64,000 bases of DNA from Pseudomonas sp. CFBP13508 (lineage in GTDB: Bacteria > Pseudomonadota > Gammaproteobacteria > Pseudomonadales > Pseudomonadaceae). The stretch lies in the NCBI RefSeq assembly GCF_005233515.1, contig NZ_QFZZ01000012.1:55211-119210 (forward strand). Reading direction: 5' to 3'. This document shows, one piece after another, positions 52,233-61,510 of the stretch (positions are counted from its first letter, which is position 1; each line of letters opens with the position of its first letter). The notes under the pieces were generated by a model. It saw nothing but the letters and a program-made list of their open reading frames with translations, did not search any database and was not told where the DNA came from. The position numbers were made by a program, and so were the translations under genes.

Positions 52233-52323
52233 CTGTGGGAGCGAGCCTGCTCGCGAAGGCTGTGTGTCAGATGATAATTTCATGTCTGGCACACCGCCTT
52301 CGCGAGCAGGCTCGCTCCCACAT
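52233..52323. repeat. Inverted pair of REP sequences
   Basis: ctgtgggagcgagcctgctc (52233-52252) and its reverse complement (52298-52322) face each other between the FMN reductase and ArsB-type genes. Confidence 0.85.
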
Positions 52324-52366
52324 TTGTTCGATTTCCACCCGTTTCGCTATTTGAAGGCTTCTGCGA

Positions 52367-53650
<1,284 letters not shown>

Positions 53651-53664
53651 ATCGAGTTGCTCTT

Positions 53665-53746
53665 TTCGCGAGCAGGCTCGCTCCCACAGGGGATCGCATT
53701 CCACATTTGAAATGCATTCTCTGTGGGAGCGAGCCTGCTCGCGAAT
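53665..53746. repeat. Inverted pair of REP sequences
   Basis: ttcgcgagcaggctcgctcc (53665 onward) and its reverse complement ending at 53746 lie between the convergent ArsB-type and DUF1853 genes. Confidence 0.85.
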
Positions 53747-53766
53747 TGGGTCAGGCACCACCAATC

Positions 53767-54717
53767 TCAGGTTTGGCCGGGCACATTCGGCCAAAGATCC
53801 GCCACCAGAAACAGCCGCTCCGCCTCTTCCCATTCGCCCTGGGCGTTCTCGGTCAGGCGCACCATCAGCTGCGCCGGGGCCAGCGCTGGCAGGTCCTGCA
53901 GCCACAAACGCAGATGCTCATTCGTCCAGACCTGATCCGCCGGGTAGTGCGCCGGCGCCAGCCATGCGTGACGGGGCAGGGGTTGCCAGCGGCCCGGCGG
54001 GCGTCGCGCGACAAACGCCGGCCAGTCCTTCTGATGCAGCCAGCTGCCACGCAAATGTTGCGGATGCGCGCCGTGCGGTGAGTCCGCCTGCCCGGGCCAC
54101 GGGTACAACAGATAACCGCCCAGCCACAACTGCGCGCTGAAGGTTTCGATATCCAGCGCCGCGAGCACTTCGCGGCTTTCCGGGCGCGCCGAGATCGGCA
54201 ATTGATGCTCGGCCAGATGTGCCAGCTTACGATCCAACCGATCATGACAACCCGGCCCCAGCCACTGCGCGGGATCGCGGCCATTGCCATCCTGCGGGCC
54301 AAGGTAGAGCTTGATCGCCAGTTCCAGATGATGCACGCCGTCGCGGTCACGCAGCAGCATGTCCAGTTCGCCGAGGGTGTGCCCGGCGCGGCGGATTGGC
54401 AGGTTGGCGGCGATCAGTTCGATGCCCGGCGCATGCGAGACGGCGAACTGCCACAGACGCTCGTAATACAGGCCCAGACGCCGCGTGCGCGCCTGGGACA
54501 GCCATTGCAGCAGGCCGTAACTGTCGTGGTCGAGCTGGCGCAGCCAGTGTTCGAGACGCTGCGGGTCGTGCACCCAGTCGCTGCCGGCCAGCGGATGGCG
54601 CTGCGGCCATGGCGTGGCGGCGAGCATCGGCGGCGCGAGGATCACCCACGCCAGGTCCCGCACTTCGGGATGGCGTAACTGATGGGGCAACTGCAACAAA
54701 TCGGGAAACAGGATCAT
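53767..54717 (-). CDS. DUF1853 family protein
   Basis: This 316-residue protein matches DUF1853, a conserved proteobacterial family of unknown function. The core GELDMLLRDRDGVHHLELAIKLYLG has the ExD...ExxxK spacing of PD-(D/E)XK nucleases, so a nuclease-like fold is plausible, though unproven. It is divergent from nadK with 114 bp between starts. No signal peptide; cytoplasmic. Rich in Trp, Leu and His in the second half. Confidence 0.85.
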   Translation of the reverse strand: MILFPDLLQLPHQLRHPEVRDLAWVILAPPMLAATPWPQRHPLAGSDWVHDPQRLEHWLRQLDHDSYGLLQWLSQARTRRLGLYYERLWQFAVSHAPGIELIAANLPIRRAGHTLGELDMLLRDRDGVHHLELAIKLYLGPQDGNGRDPAQWLGPGCHDRLDRKLAHLAEHQLPISARPESREVLAALDIETFSAQLWLGGYLLYPWPGQADSPHGAHPQHLRGSWLHQKDWPAFVARRPPGRWQPLPRHAWLAPAHYPADQVWTNEHLRLWLQDLPALAPAQLMVRLTENAQGEWEEAERLFLVADLWPNVPGQT

Positions 54718-54831
54718 CTTGCGAGCATAGCCTTAAACCTGAGCGCACCCTTGAGGCTGAAAGGATTTTGTCTATCTGGCGCTTTCGCCCATAATCGGGT
54801 TTTCGCGTTTTCGATTGTCCGCAGAGGTCCC

Positions 54832-55722
54832 ATGGAGCAATTTCGTAATATCGGCATCATCGGTCGCCTGGGCAGTTCCCAGGTGCTGGATACCGTCCGC
54901 CGACTGAAACGCTTTCTGCTCGACCGTCACCTGCATGTGATCCTCGAAGACACCATCGCTGAAGTCCTGCCCGGCCACGGCCTGCAAACCTCGTCGCGCA
55001 AGATGCTCGGCGAAGTCTGCGACATGGTCATCGTCGTCGGCGGTGACGGCAGCCTGCTCGGCGCTGCGCGGGCGCTGGCCAAACACAATATTCCGGTGCT
55101 CGGCATCAACCGTGGCAGCCTCGGCTTCCTCACCGATATTCGCCCGGACGAGCTGGAAATCAAGGTCGCCGAAGTGCTCGACGGCCACTATCTGGTGGAA
55201 AACCGCTTCCTGCTGCAAGCCGAAGTGCGTCGCCATGGCGAGGCCATCGGCCAGGGCGATGCGCTCAACGACGTGGTGCTGCACCCGGGCAAATCGACGC
55301 GGATGATCGAATTCGAGCTGTACATCGACGGCCAGTTCGTCTGCAGCCAGAAGGCCGACGGCCTGATCGTCGCCACGCCCACCGGCTCCACCGCCTACGC
55401 GTTGTCTGCTGGCGGGCCGATCATGCATCCCAAGCTCGACGCTATTGTGATTGTGCCGATGTACCCCCATACCTTGTCAGGACGGCCGATCGTGGTCGAT
55501 GGCAACAGTGAGCTGAAAATCGTCGTGTCCAAAGATATGCAGATCTACCCGCAGGTGTCCTGCGACGGCCAGAACCATTTCACCTGCGCACCGGGCGACA
55601 CCATCACCGTGAGCAAGAAAGCGCAGAAGCTGCGCCTGATTCATCCGCTCGATCACAATTACTACGAGGTGTGCCGCACCAAGCTTGGCTGGGGCAGCAA
55701 GCTGGGGGGCGGAGGCGACTGA
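54832..55722 (+). CDS. nadK: NAD kinase, NadK
   Basis: This 296-residue enzyme phosphorylates NAD to NADP. The GGDGS motif is at 70-74, followed by LGINRGSLGFLTDI, NDVVLHPGKS and the nucleotide-binding TPTGSTAYALSAGGP. ATG 54832 gives the family N terminus MEQFRNIGIIGR; the frame open to 54682 runs over the divergent gene's start. The stop overlaps the next start (TGATG), beginning a chain of tightly packed genes. Confidence 0.95.
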   Translation: MEQFRNIGIIGRLGSSQVLDTVRRLKRFLLDRHLHVILEDTIAEVLPGHGLQTSSRKMLGEVCDMVIVVGGDGSLLGAARALAKHNIPVLGINRGSLGFLTDIRPDELEIKVAEVLDGHYLVENRFLLQAEVRRHGEAIGQGDALNDVVLHPGKSTRMIEFELYIDGQFVCSQKADGLIVATPTGSTAYALSAGGPIMHPKLDAIVIVPMYPHTLSGRPIVVDGNSELKIVVSKDMQIYPQVSCDGQNHFTCAPGDTITVSKKAQKLRLIHPLDHNYYEVCRTKLGWGSKLGGGGD

Positions 55723-56693
55723 TGCTCGATCCCGCGCGCAGTTACGACCTGATCGGTGACGTGCACGGATGCGCCATGACCCTCGAACACTTGCTGGACC
55801 GTCTCGGTTATCACAAGCAGGGCGGGGTCTGGCGGCATCCGTCACGCATGGCGGTGTTCGTCGGCGACATCATCGACCGTGGCCCGCGTATTCGCGAGGC
55901 ATTGCACATCGTCCACGACATGGTCGAGGCGGGGCAGGCGCTGTGCATCATGGGCAACCACGAATTCAACGCGCTCGGCTGGGTCACCCCGGCGCCACCG
56001 GGCAGCGGCAAGCAGTTCGTGCGCGAACACACCAAGCGCCATGCGCGGCTGTTGCAGGAAACCCTGACTCAATTTGAAGACCATCCCGGCGACTGGCATG
56101 ACTTCCAGCAGTGGTTCTACGAGCTGCCGCTGTTCGTCGATGCCGGGCGCTTTCGCGTCGTCCATGCGTGCTGGGACGCCGGTCTGATCGAGCCGTTGCG
56201 GGCGTTGTTCCCCAATGGCTGCGTCGATGAGCATTTCCTCCAGGCCTCGGCCGTTCCCGGCAGCTTCGCCTGTACCGTGTTCGACCGCTTGCTGCGCGGC
56301 ACCGACATGCGCCTGCCGGGCGGCTTGACCATGACCAGCGGCGACGGTCTGGTGCGTTCGTTCTTCCGCACCAAGTTCTGGGAAGACGATCCCAAAACCT
56401 ACGGCGATATCGTCTTCCAGCCCGATGCATTGCCGGAGCCTGTCGCGCAGACGCCGCTGACTTCAACTGAAAAGAATTCCCTGCTGCGCTATGGCGTCGA
56501 CGAGCCGTTGCTGTTCGTCGGCCACTACTGGCGCAGCGGAAAACCGGCGCCGATCCGCCCGAACCTCGCGTGCCTGGATTACAGCGCCGTGCTCTACGGC
56601 AAACTGGTGGCCTATCGTCTGGACCAGGAAACGCGTCTGGATCCGCAAAAATTCGTCTGGGTCGATGTCGAGCGGCCGGAGGTCCTGCAATGA
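55722..56693 (+). CDS. Metallophosphoesterase
   Basis: This 323-residue phosphatase carries the calcineurin-type metal motifs GDVHG (12-16), GDIIDRG (48-54) and GNHEF (78-82), then VVHACWD and VGHYWRSG with late His ligands. Family members hydrolyse phosphoproteins, nucleotides or Ap4A. It overlaps nadK by 1 bp and the rhomboid start by 4 bp (ATGA). Substrate unknown; PA3087-like context with nadK. Confidence 0.9.
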   Translation: MLDPARSYDLIGDVHGCAMTLEHLLDRLGYHKQGGVWRHPSRMAVFVGDIIDRGPRIREALHIVHDMVEAGQALCIMGNHEFNALGWVTPAPPGSGKQFVREHTKRHARLLQETLTQFEDHPGDWHDFQQWFYELPLFVDAGRFRVVHACWDAGLIEPLRALFPNGCVDEHFLQASAVPGSFACTVFDRLLRGTDMRLPGGLTMTSGDGLVRSFFRTKFWEDDPKTYGDIVFQPDALPEPVAQTPLTSTEKNSLLRYGVDEPLLFVGHYWRSGKPAPIRPNLACLDYSAVLYGKLVAYRLDQETRLDPQKFVWVDVERPEVLQ

Positions 56694-57559
56694 GTGCGGT
56701 AGCGGTATTGCGCCTGCCGTTGGCGGTGGATTTGAGCGGTTTCGTCAAACTGTTGCAACGCATGCAAGTGCCCCATCGTGTCAGTGAAGAGGCGGGCGAG
56801 CAGGTGCTATGGGCGCCGGAGGAAATCAGCGAGGACGTGCGTTCGCTGTACGAGCGCTTCCCGGCCGGCGACCCGGATCAGCAACTGGACATTCCCGTGG
56901 GCCAGACCTTTAAACGAACAGGTTTCGCCGAACAGCTGAAACACGCCAGGGCCACGGGATTGATTCTGCTGTTGAGCCTGATCGTTGGCGGTCTGACTTT
57001 CCTCGGCGAAAACCTTGAGACCCTGCGCTGGCTGACCTTCCTCGATTTTCGCGTGATCGGCGAGTACATCCACTTCACGCCACTGGCCGACAGTCTGGCG
57101 GCAGGGCAGTGGTGGCGGCTGGTCACGCCGATGCTGATCCACTTCGGCATCCTTCATCTGGCCATGAACGGCATGTGGTACTGGGAGCTGGGGCGGCGCA
57201 TCGAGTCGCGCCAGGGCAGCATCAACCTGATCGGTCTGACGCTGCTGTTCAGCCTGGTGTCCAACTACGCCCAGTTTGTCTGGAGCGGCCCGAGCCTGTT
57301 TGGCGGGCTGTCCGGCGTGCTTTACGGCCTGCTCGGGCATTGCTGGATTTTCCAGCTGCTGGCGCCGAACCCGGCCTATCGCCTGCCGCGCGGCGTGCTG
57401 GTGATGATGCTGGTGTGGCTGGTGGTGTGCATGTCCGGGCTGATCTCGCTGATCGGTTTCGGCCAGATCGCCAACGCCGCGCACCTGAGCGGGTTACTCA
57501 TCGGATGCTTCACCGGTTTGTTGGGCGGTTTGTATAACCGCCGTAAACTGGCCGTCTAA
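56690..57559 (+). CDS. Rhomboid-family intramembrane serine protease
   Basis: This 289-residue membrane protease has a cytoplasmic N-terminal domain of about 85 residues and six helices. The catalytic dyad is Ser208 in FGGLSGVLYGLLGH and His265 in ANAAHLSGLLIG; HFGILHLAMN (151-160) holds the oxyanion His and Asn. Overlaps the phosphoesterase by 4 bp. Rhomboids of this GlpG type cleave membrane protein segments; the natural substrate is unknown. Confidence 0.92.
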   Translation: MSAVAVLRLPLAVDLSGFVKLLQRMQVPHRVSEEAGEQVLWAPEEISEDVRSLYERFPAGDPDQQLDIPVGQTFKRTGFAEQLKHARATGLILLLSLIVGGLTFLGENLETLRWLTFLDFRVIGEYIHFTPLADSLAAGQWWRLVTPMLIHFGILHLAMNGMWYWELGRRIESRQGSINLIGLTLLFSLVSNYAQFVWSGPSLFGGLSGVLYGLLGHCWIFQLLAPNPAYRLPRGVLVMMLVWLVVCMSGLISLIGFGQIANAAHLSGLLIGCFTGLLGGLYNRRKLAV

Positions 57560-57593
57560 AATTTTTGGTTCAGCAAAGAGCACGGAGACCCTG

Positions 57594-57854
57594 ATGTCCT
57601 CTTTCAACGACATGATCAGCAACATCACCCCGGACATCTACGAAAGCCTGAAACTGGCCGTGGAAATCGGCAAGTGGTCCGACGGTAACAAACTCACCGC
57701 CGAACAGCGCGAGCTGTCGTTGCAGGCGATGATTGCCTGGGAAATCCAGAACCTGCCGGAAGACCAGCGCACCGGTTACATGGGACCGCAAGAATGTGCG
57801 TCGAAGTCGATCGAAGTGCCGAACATCCTGTTCAAGTCGGATGCCATCCATTGA
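57594..57854 (+). CDS. YeaC-family protein (DUF1315)
   Basis: This 86-residue helical protein matches the DUF1315/YeaC family: FNDMISNITPDIYESLKLAVEIGKW and LSLQAMIAWEIQNLPEDQRTGYM. GGAGA lies close before ATG 57594. The stop overlaps the next gene's TTG start. Function unknown; the family is widespread in gamma-proteobacteria and its linkage to DUF2797 here is conserved in Pseudomonas as far as I recall. Confidence 0.88.
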   Translation: MSSFNDMISNITPDIYESLKLAVEIGKWSDGNKLTAEQRELSLQAMIAWEIQNLPEDQRTGYMGPQECASKSIEVPNILFKSDAIH

Positions 57855-58681
57855 TCGAGATTGGCCGCGGTGCAATCAGCAAAATGTCGGCCCGTCTGGA
57901 CGGGTCGAACGTGCAGTACGCGTTTCGTCTGGATGACGTCGAGGTGCCGGTCAATCCGTTGATCGGCAGCACGTTGCGTCTGGAATTCCTGGGGGCGATC
58001 CACTGCACCCATTGCGGGCGCAAGACCAAGACCAGTTTCAGTCAGGGTTATTGCTACCCGTGCATGACCAAACTGGCGCAGTGCGACCTGTGCATCATGA
58101 GTCCGGAGCGTTGCCACTTCGACGCCGGCACCTGCCGTGATCCGGTGTGGGGCCAGCAGTTCTGCATGACTGATCATGTGGTCTACCTGGCCAACTCGTC
58201 GGGGATCAAGGTTGGCATCACCCGTGCCACGCAGTTGCCGACCCGCTGGCTGGATCAGGGTGCGAGTCAGGCGTTGCCGATCATGCGTGTATCGACACGC
58301 CAGCAATCGGGGTTTGTCGAGGACCTGTTCCGCAGCCAGGTGGCGGACAAGACCAACTGGCGCGCGCTGCTCAAAGGTGATGCGGCGGCGGTGGATCTGG
58401 CGCAGGTGCGCGATCAGTTGTTCGAAAGCTGCGCCGAAGGCCTGCAAGGGTTGCAGGAGCGATTCGGCCTACAGGCGATTCAGACGATTGCCGATGTCGA
58501 ACCGCTGGAAATCCGCTATCCCGTCGAGCAATACCCGGCGAAAATCGTCAGCTTCAACCTGGACAAGAACCCGATTGCCGAAGGCACGCTGCTGGGGATC
58601 AAGGGTCAGTACCTGATCTTCGACACCGGCGTGATCAACATTCGTAAATACACGGCGTACCAGCTCGCCGTGCATCAATAA
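57851..58681 (+). CDS. DUF2797 protein with cysteine clusters and a GIY-YIG-like segment
   Basis: About 276 residues. Nine cysteines lie at 52, 55, 68, 71, 78, 81, 88, 95 and 105 (CTHCGRK, CYPC, CDLC), probably for zinc. They are followed by VYLANSSGIKVGITR at 111-125, which resembles the GIY-YIG/T5orf172 nuclease motif (YxxxxxxxxxKxGxT). The start is TTG 57851, overlapping the YeaC stop (TTGA); an ATG at 57884 would remove eleven residues. A Glu in FVEDLFRSQVAD is a possible catalytic residue. Nuclease activity is inferred only. pepN begins 10 bp after the stop. Confidence 0.82.
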   Translation: MIEIGRGAISKMSARLDGSNVQYAFRLDDVEVPVNPLIGSTLRLEFLGAIHCTHCGRKTKTSFSQGYCYPCMTKLAQCDLCIMSPERCHFDAGTCRDPVWGQQFCMTDHVVYLANSSGIKVGITRATQLPTRWLDQGASQALPIMRVSTRQQSGFVEDLFRSQVADKTNWRALLKGDAAAVDLAQVRDQLFESCAEGLQGLQERFGLQAIQTIADVEPLEIRYPVEQYPAKIVSFNLDKNPIAEGTLLGIKGQYLIFDTGVINIRKYTAYQLAVHQ

Positions 58682-58691
58682 GGATTCCAGC

Positions 58692-61349
58692 ATGCGCACC
58701 GAACAACCGAAGATGATTTACCTCAAGGACTATCAGGCGCCCGAGTACCTGATCGACGAAACGCACCTGACCTTCGAGTTGTTCGAGGACCACAGCCTGG
58801 TTCACGCGCAACTGGTGATGCGCCGTAATCCTGAACGTGGCGCCGGCCTGCCGCCGCTGGTGCTCGACGGCCAGCAACTCGAGCTGCTGTCGGTGACGCT
58901 GGCGGACCAGGAGCTGAGCGCCGCTGACTATCAAGTCTCGGACAGCCACCTGACCCTGCAGCCAACCAGTGAAACCTTCACCCTCGACACGAGCGTGCGC
59001 ATCCATCCGGAAACCAACACCGCGCTGGAAGGCCTGTACAAGTCCGGCACGATGTTCTGCACCCAGTGCGAAGCCGAAGGCTTTCGCAAGATCACCTATT
59101 ACCTCGATCGCCCGGACGTGATGAGCAAGTTCACCACCACCGTCGTGGCCGAACAGCACAGCTACCCGGTGCTGCTCTCCAACGGTAACCCGATCGCTTC
59201 CGGCCCCGGCGAAGACGGCCGGCACTGGGCGACCTGGGAAGATCCGTTCAAGAAACCGGCGTACCTGTTCGCGCTGGTCGCCGGTGATCTGTGGTGCGTC
59301 GAAGACACCTTCACCACGATGAGCCAGCGCAACGTCGCGCTGCGCATTTATGTCGAGCCGGAAAACATCGACAAGTGCCAGCACGCGATGAACAGCCTGA
59401 AGAAATCCATGCGCTGGGACGAAGAGGTCTACGGTCGCGAGTACGATCTGGACATCTTCATGATCGTCGCCGTCAACGATTTCAACATGGGCGCGATGGA
59501 GAACAAGGGCCTCAATATCTTCAACTCCAGCGCCGTGCTGGCCCGCGCCGAAACTGCCACCGACGCTGCGCACCAGCGGGTCGAGGCGATCGTCGCCCAC
59601 GAATACTTCCACAACTGGTCGGGCAACCGCGTGACCTGCCGCGACTGGTTCCAGCTGTCGCTCAAGGAAGGTTTCACGGTGTTCCGCGATGCCGGTTTCT
59701 CCTCGGACATGAACTCGGCGACGGTCAAGCGCATTCAGGACGTGGCGTACCTGCGTACCCACCAGTTCGCCGAAGATGCAGGTCCCATGGCCCACGCCGT
59801 GCGCCCGGACAGCTTCATCGAGATTTCCAACTTCTACACTCTGACCGTGTACGAAAAGGGTTCGGAAGTGGTCGGCATGATCCACACCTTGCTGGGCGCA
59901 GAAGGCTTCCGCAAGGGCAGCGATCTGTACTTCGAGCGCCACGACGGCCAGGCCGTGACCTGCGACGACTTCGTCAAGGCCATGGAAGATGCCAATGGCG
60001 TTGATCTCAGCCAGTTCAAGCGCTGGTACAGCCAGGCCGGCACACCGCGTCTGGCCGTCAGCGAGTCCTACGACGCTGCGGCGAAAACCTACAGCCTGAC
60101 CTTCCGCCAGAGCTGCCCGCCGACCCCGGACAAGGTAGAAAAACTGCCGTTCGTGATTCCGGTCGAGCTCGGCCTGCTCGACAGCCAGGGCAATGAAATC
60201 GCTCTGCGTCTGGCTGGCGAAGCCTCGGCACAAGGCACCACTCGGGTGATCTCGGTGACCGAAGCCGAGCAGACCTTCACCTTCGTCGACATCAACGAAC
60301 AGCCGCTGCCATCGCTGCTGCGCGGCTTCTCGGCACCGGTGAAACTGAGCTTCCCGTACAACCGCGATCAACTGATGTTCCTGATGCAGCACGACAGCGA
60401 CGGCTTCAACCGCTGGGATGCCGGTCAGCAACTTTCGGTGCAAGTGCTTCAAGAGTTGATCGGCCAACATCAGAAAGGCGAGAGCCTGAAGCTCGATCCG
60501 CGTCTGGTGTCGGCGCTGCGTACGGTGCTGTCCGACGAGTCGCTGGATCAGGCGATGGTTGCCGAAATGCTTTCGTTGCCGGGTGAGGCCTATCTCACCG
60601 AGATCAGCGAAGTGGCTGACGTCGAGGCGATTCATGTCGCGCGCGAATTTGCCCGCAAGCAACTCGCCGAAGGTTTGTTCGAAGCGCTGTGGCTGCGTTA
60701 TCAGGCCAACCGCGATCTGTCGAAGAAAACTCCGTACGTGGCTGAGGCCGAGCACTTCGCCCGTCGCGCCTTGCAGAACATCGCCCTGTCGTACCTGATG
60801 CTCAGCGGCAAGCCGGAAGTGTTGGCAGCGGCGCTGGAGCAATTCGAGGCTGCCGACAACATGACCGAGCGCCTGACCGCGCTGGCGGTGCTGGTCAACT
60901 CGCCGTTCGAAGAGCAGAAGGCCCTGGCTTTGGCCAGCTTCGCCGAGCACTTCAAGGACAATCCGCTGGTCATGGATCAGTGGTTCAGCGTGCAGGCCGG
61001 TAGCACCTTGCCGGGCGGTTTGGCGCGCGTTAAGGCGTTGATGCAGCACCCGGCGTTCAACATCAAGAACCCGAACAAGGTGCGGGCACTGATCGGCGCG
61101 TTTGCCGGGCAGAACCTGATCAACTTCCACGCGGCGGACGGTTCCGGTTATCGCTTCCTTGCCGATCTGGTGATCGAACTGAACGGTTTCAACCCACAGA
61201 TCGCCTCACGTCAATTGGCACCGCTGACCCGCTGGCGCAAATACGACAGCGCGCGCCAGGCGTTGATGAAGGCTGAATTGGAGCGGATTCTGGCGTCCGG
61301 GGCGCTGTCCAGTGATGTGTATGAAGTGGTGAGCAAAAGCCTGGCGTAA
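58692..61349 (+). CDS. pepN: Aminopeptidase N, PepN
   Basis: This 885-residue M1 zinc aminopeptidase has GAMEN at about 267-271 and HEYFHNWSGNRVTCRDW near 303 with the third ligand Glu in LKEGFT. Full family length, with the C-terminal helical domain. It degrades peptides in the cytoplasm and is the last gene of the nadK-to-pepN chain. ATG 58692 follows the DUF2797 stop with ggattcc-type sequence; the site is weak but the N terminus (PKMIYLKDYQAPEYLIDE) fits. Confidence 0.95.
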   Translation: MRTEQPKMIYLKDYQAPEYLIDETHLTFELFEDHSLVHAQLVMRRNPERGAGLPPLVLDGQQLELLSVTLADQELSAADYQVSDSHLTLQPTSETFTLDTSVRIHPETNTALEGLYKSGTMFCTQCEAEGFRKITYYLDRPDVMSKFTTTVVAEQHSYPVLLSNGNPIASGPGEDGRHWATWEDPFKKPAYLFALVAGDLWCVEDTFTTMSQRNVALRIYVEPENIDKCQHAMNSLKKSMRWDEEVYGREYDLDIFMIVAVNDFNMGAMENKGLNIFNSSAVLARAETATDAAHQRVEAIVAHEYFHNWSGNRVTCRDWFQLSLKEGFTVFRDAGFSSDMNSATVKRIQDVAYLRTHQFAEDAGPMAHAVRPDSFIEISNFYTLTVYEKGSEVVGMIHTLLGAEGFRKGSDLYFERHDGQAVTCDDFVKAMEDANGVDLSQFKRWYSQAGTPRLAVSESYDAAAKTYSLTFRQSCPPTPDKVEKLPFVIPVELGLLDSQGNEIALRLAGEASAQGTTRVISVTEAEQTFTFVDINEQPLPSLLRGFSAPVKLSFPYNRDQLMFLMQHDSDGFNRWDAGQQLSVQVLQELIGQHQKGESLKLDPRLVSALRTVLSDESLDQAMVAEMLSLPGEAYLTEISEVADVEAIHVAREFARKQLAEGLFEALWLRYQANRDLSKKTPYVAEAEHFARRALQNIALSYLMLSGKPEVLAAALEQFEAADNMTERLTALAVLVNSPFEEQKALALASFAEHFKDNPLVMDQWFSVQAGSTLPGGLARVKALMQHPAFNIKNPNKVRALIGAFAGQNLINFHAADGSGYRFLADLVIELNGFNPQIASRQLAPLTRWRKYDSARQALMKAELERILASGALSSDVYEVVSKSLA

Positions 61350-61376
61350 CCCGATCCGGTAGGAACCGTCGAGTTG

Positions 61377-61460
61377 ATCGTTCCCATGCTCTGCGTGGGA
61401 ATGCCTCTCTCGACGCTCTGCGTCCCTTGCTGCATTCCAACGAGGAGCGTGGGAACGATC
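61377..61460. repeat. Inverted-repeat element after pepN
   Basis: gatcgttcccatgctctgcg (61377 onward) and gagcgtgggaacgatc (about 61445-61460) are inverted copies with one mismatch; internal gctctgcgt also recurs. I recall this motif as another dispersed Pseudomonas repeat. Confidence 0.7.
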
Positions 61461-61463
61461 AAC

Positions 61464-61494
61464 AAAAAATGCCGCTCAACGAGCGGCATTTTTA
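61464..61494. terminator. Bidirectional terminator between pepN and katG
   Basis: ATGCCGCTC-aac-GAGCGGCAT is a perfect 9-bp stem flanked by runs of A on the left and T on the right, so it can end transcription from both convergent genes. Confidence 0.9.
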
Positions 61495-61510
61495 TTGGCA
61501 CAACAAACAG

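Noticed and set aside
58635..61130. An 831-codon open frame on the minus strand
   Set aside because: It is the antisense shadow of pepN, with the same composition signs and no start signal.
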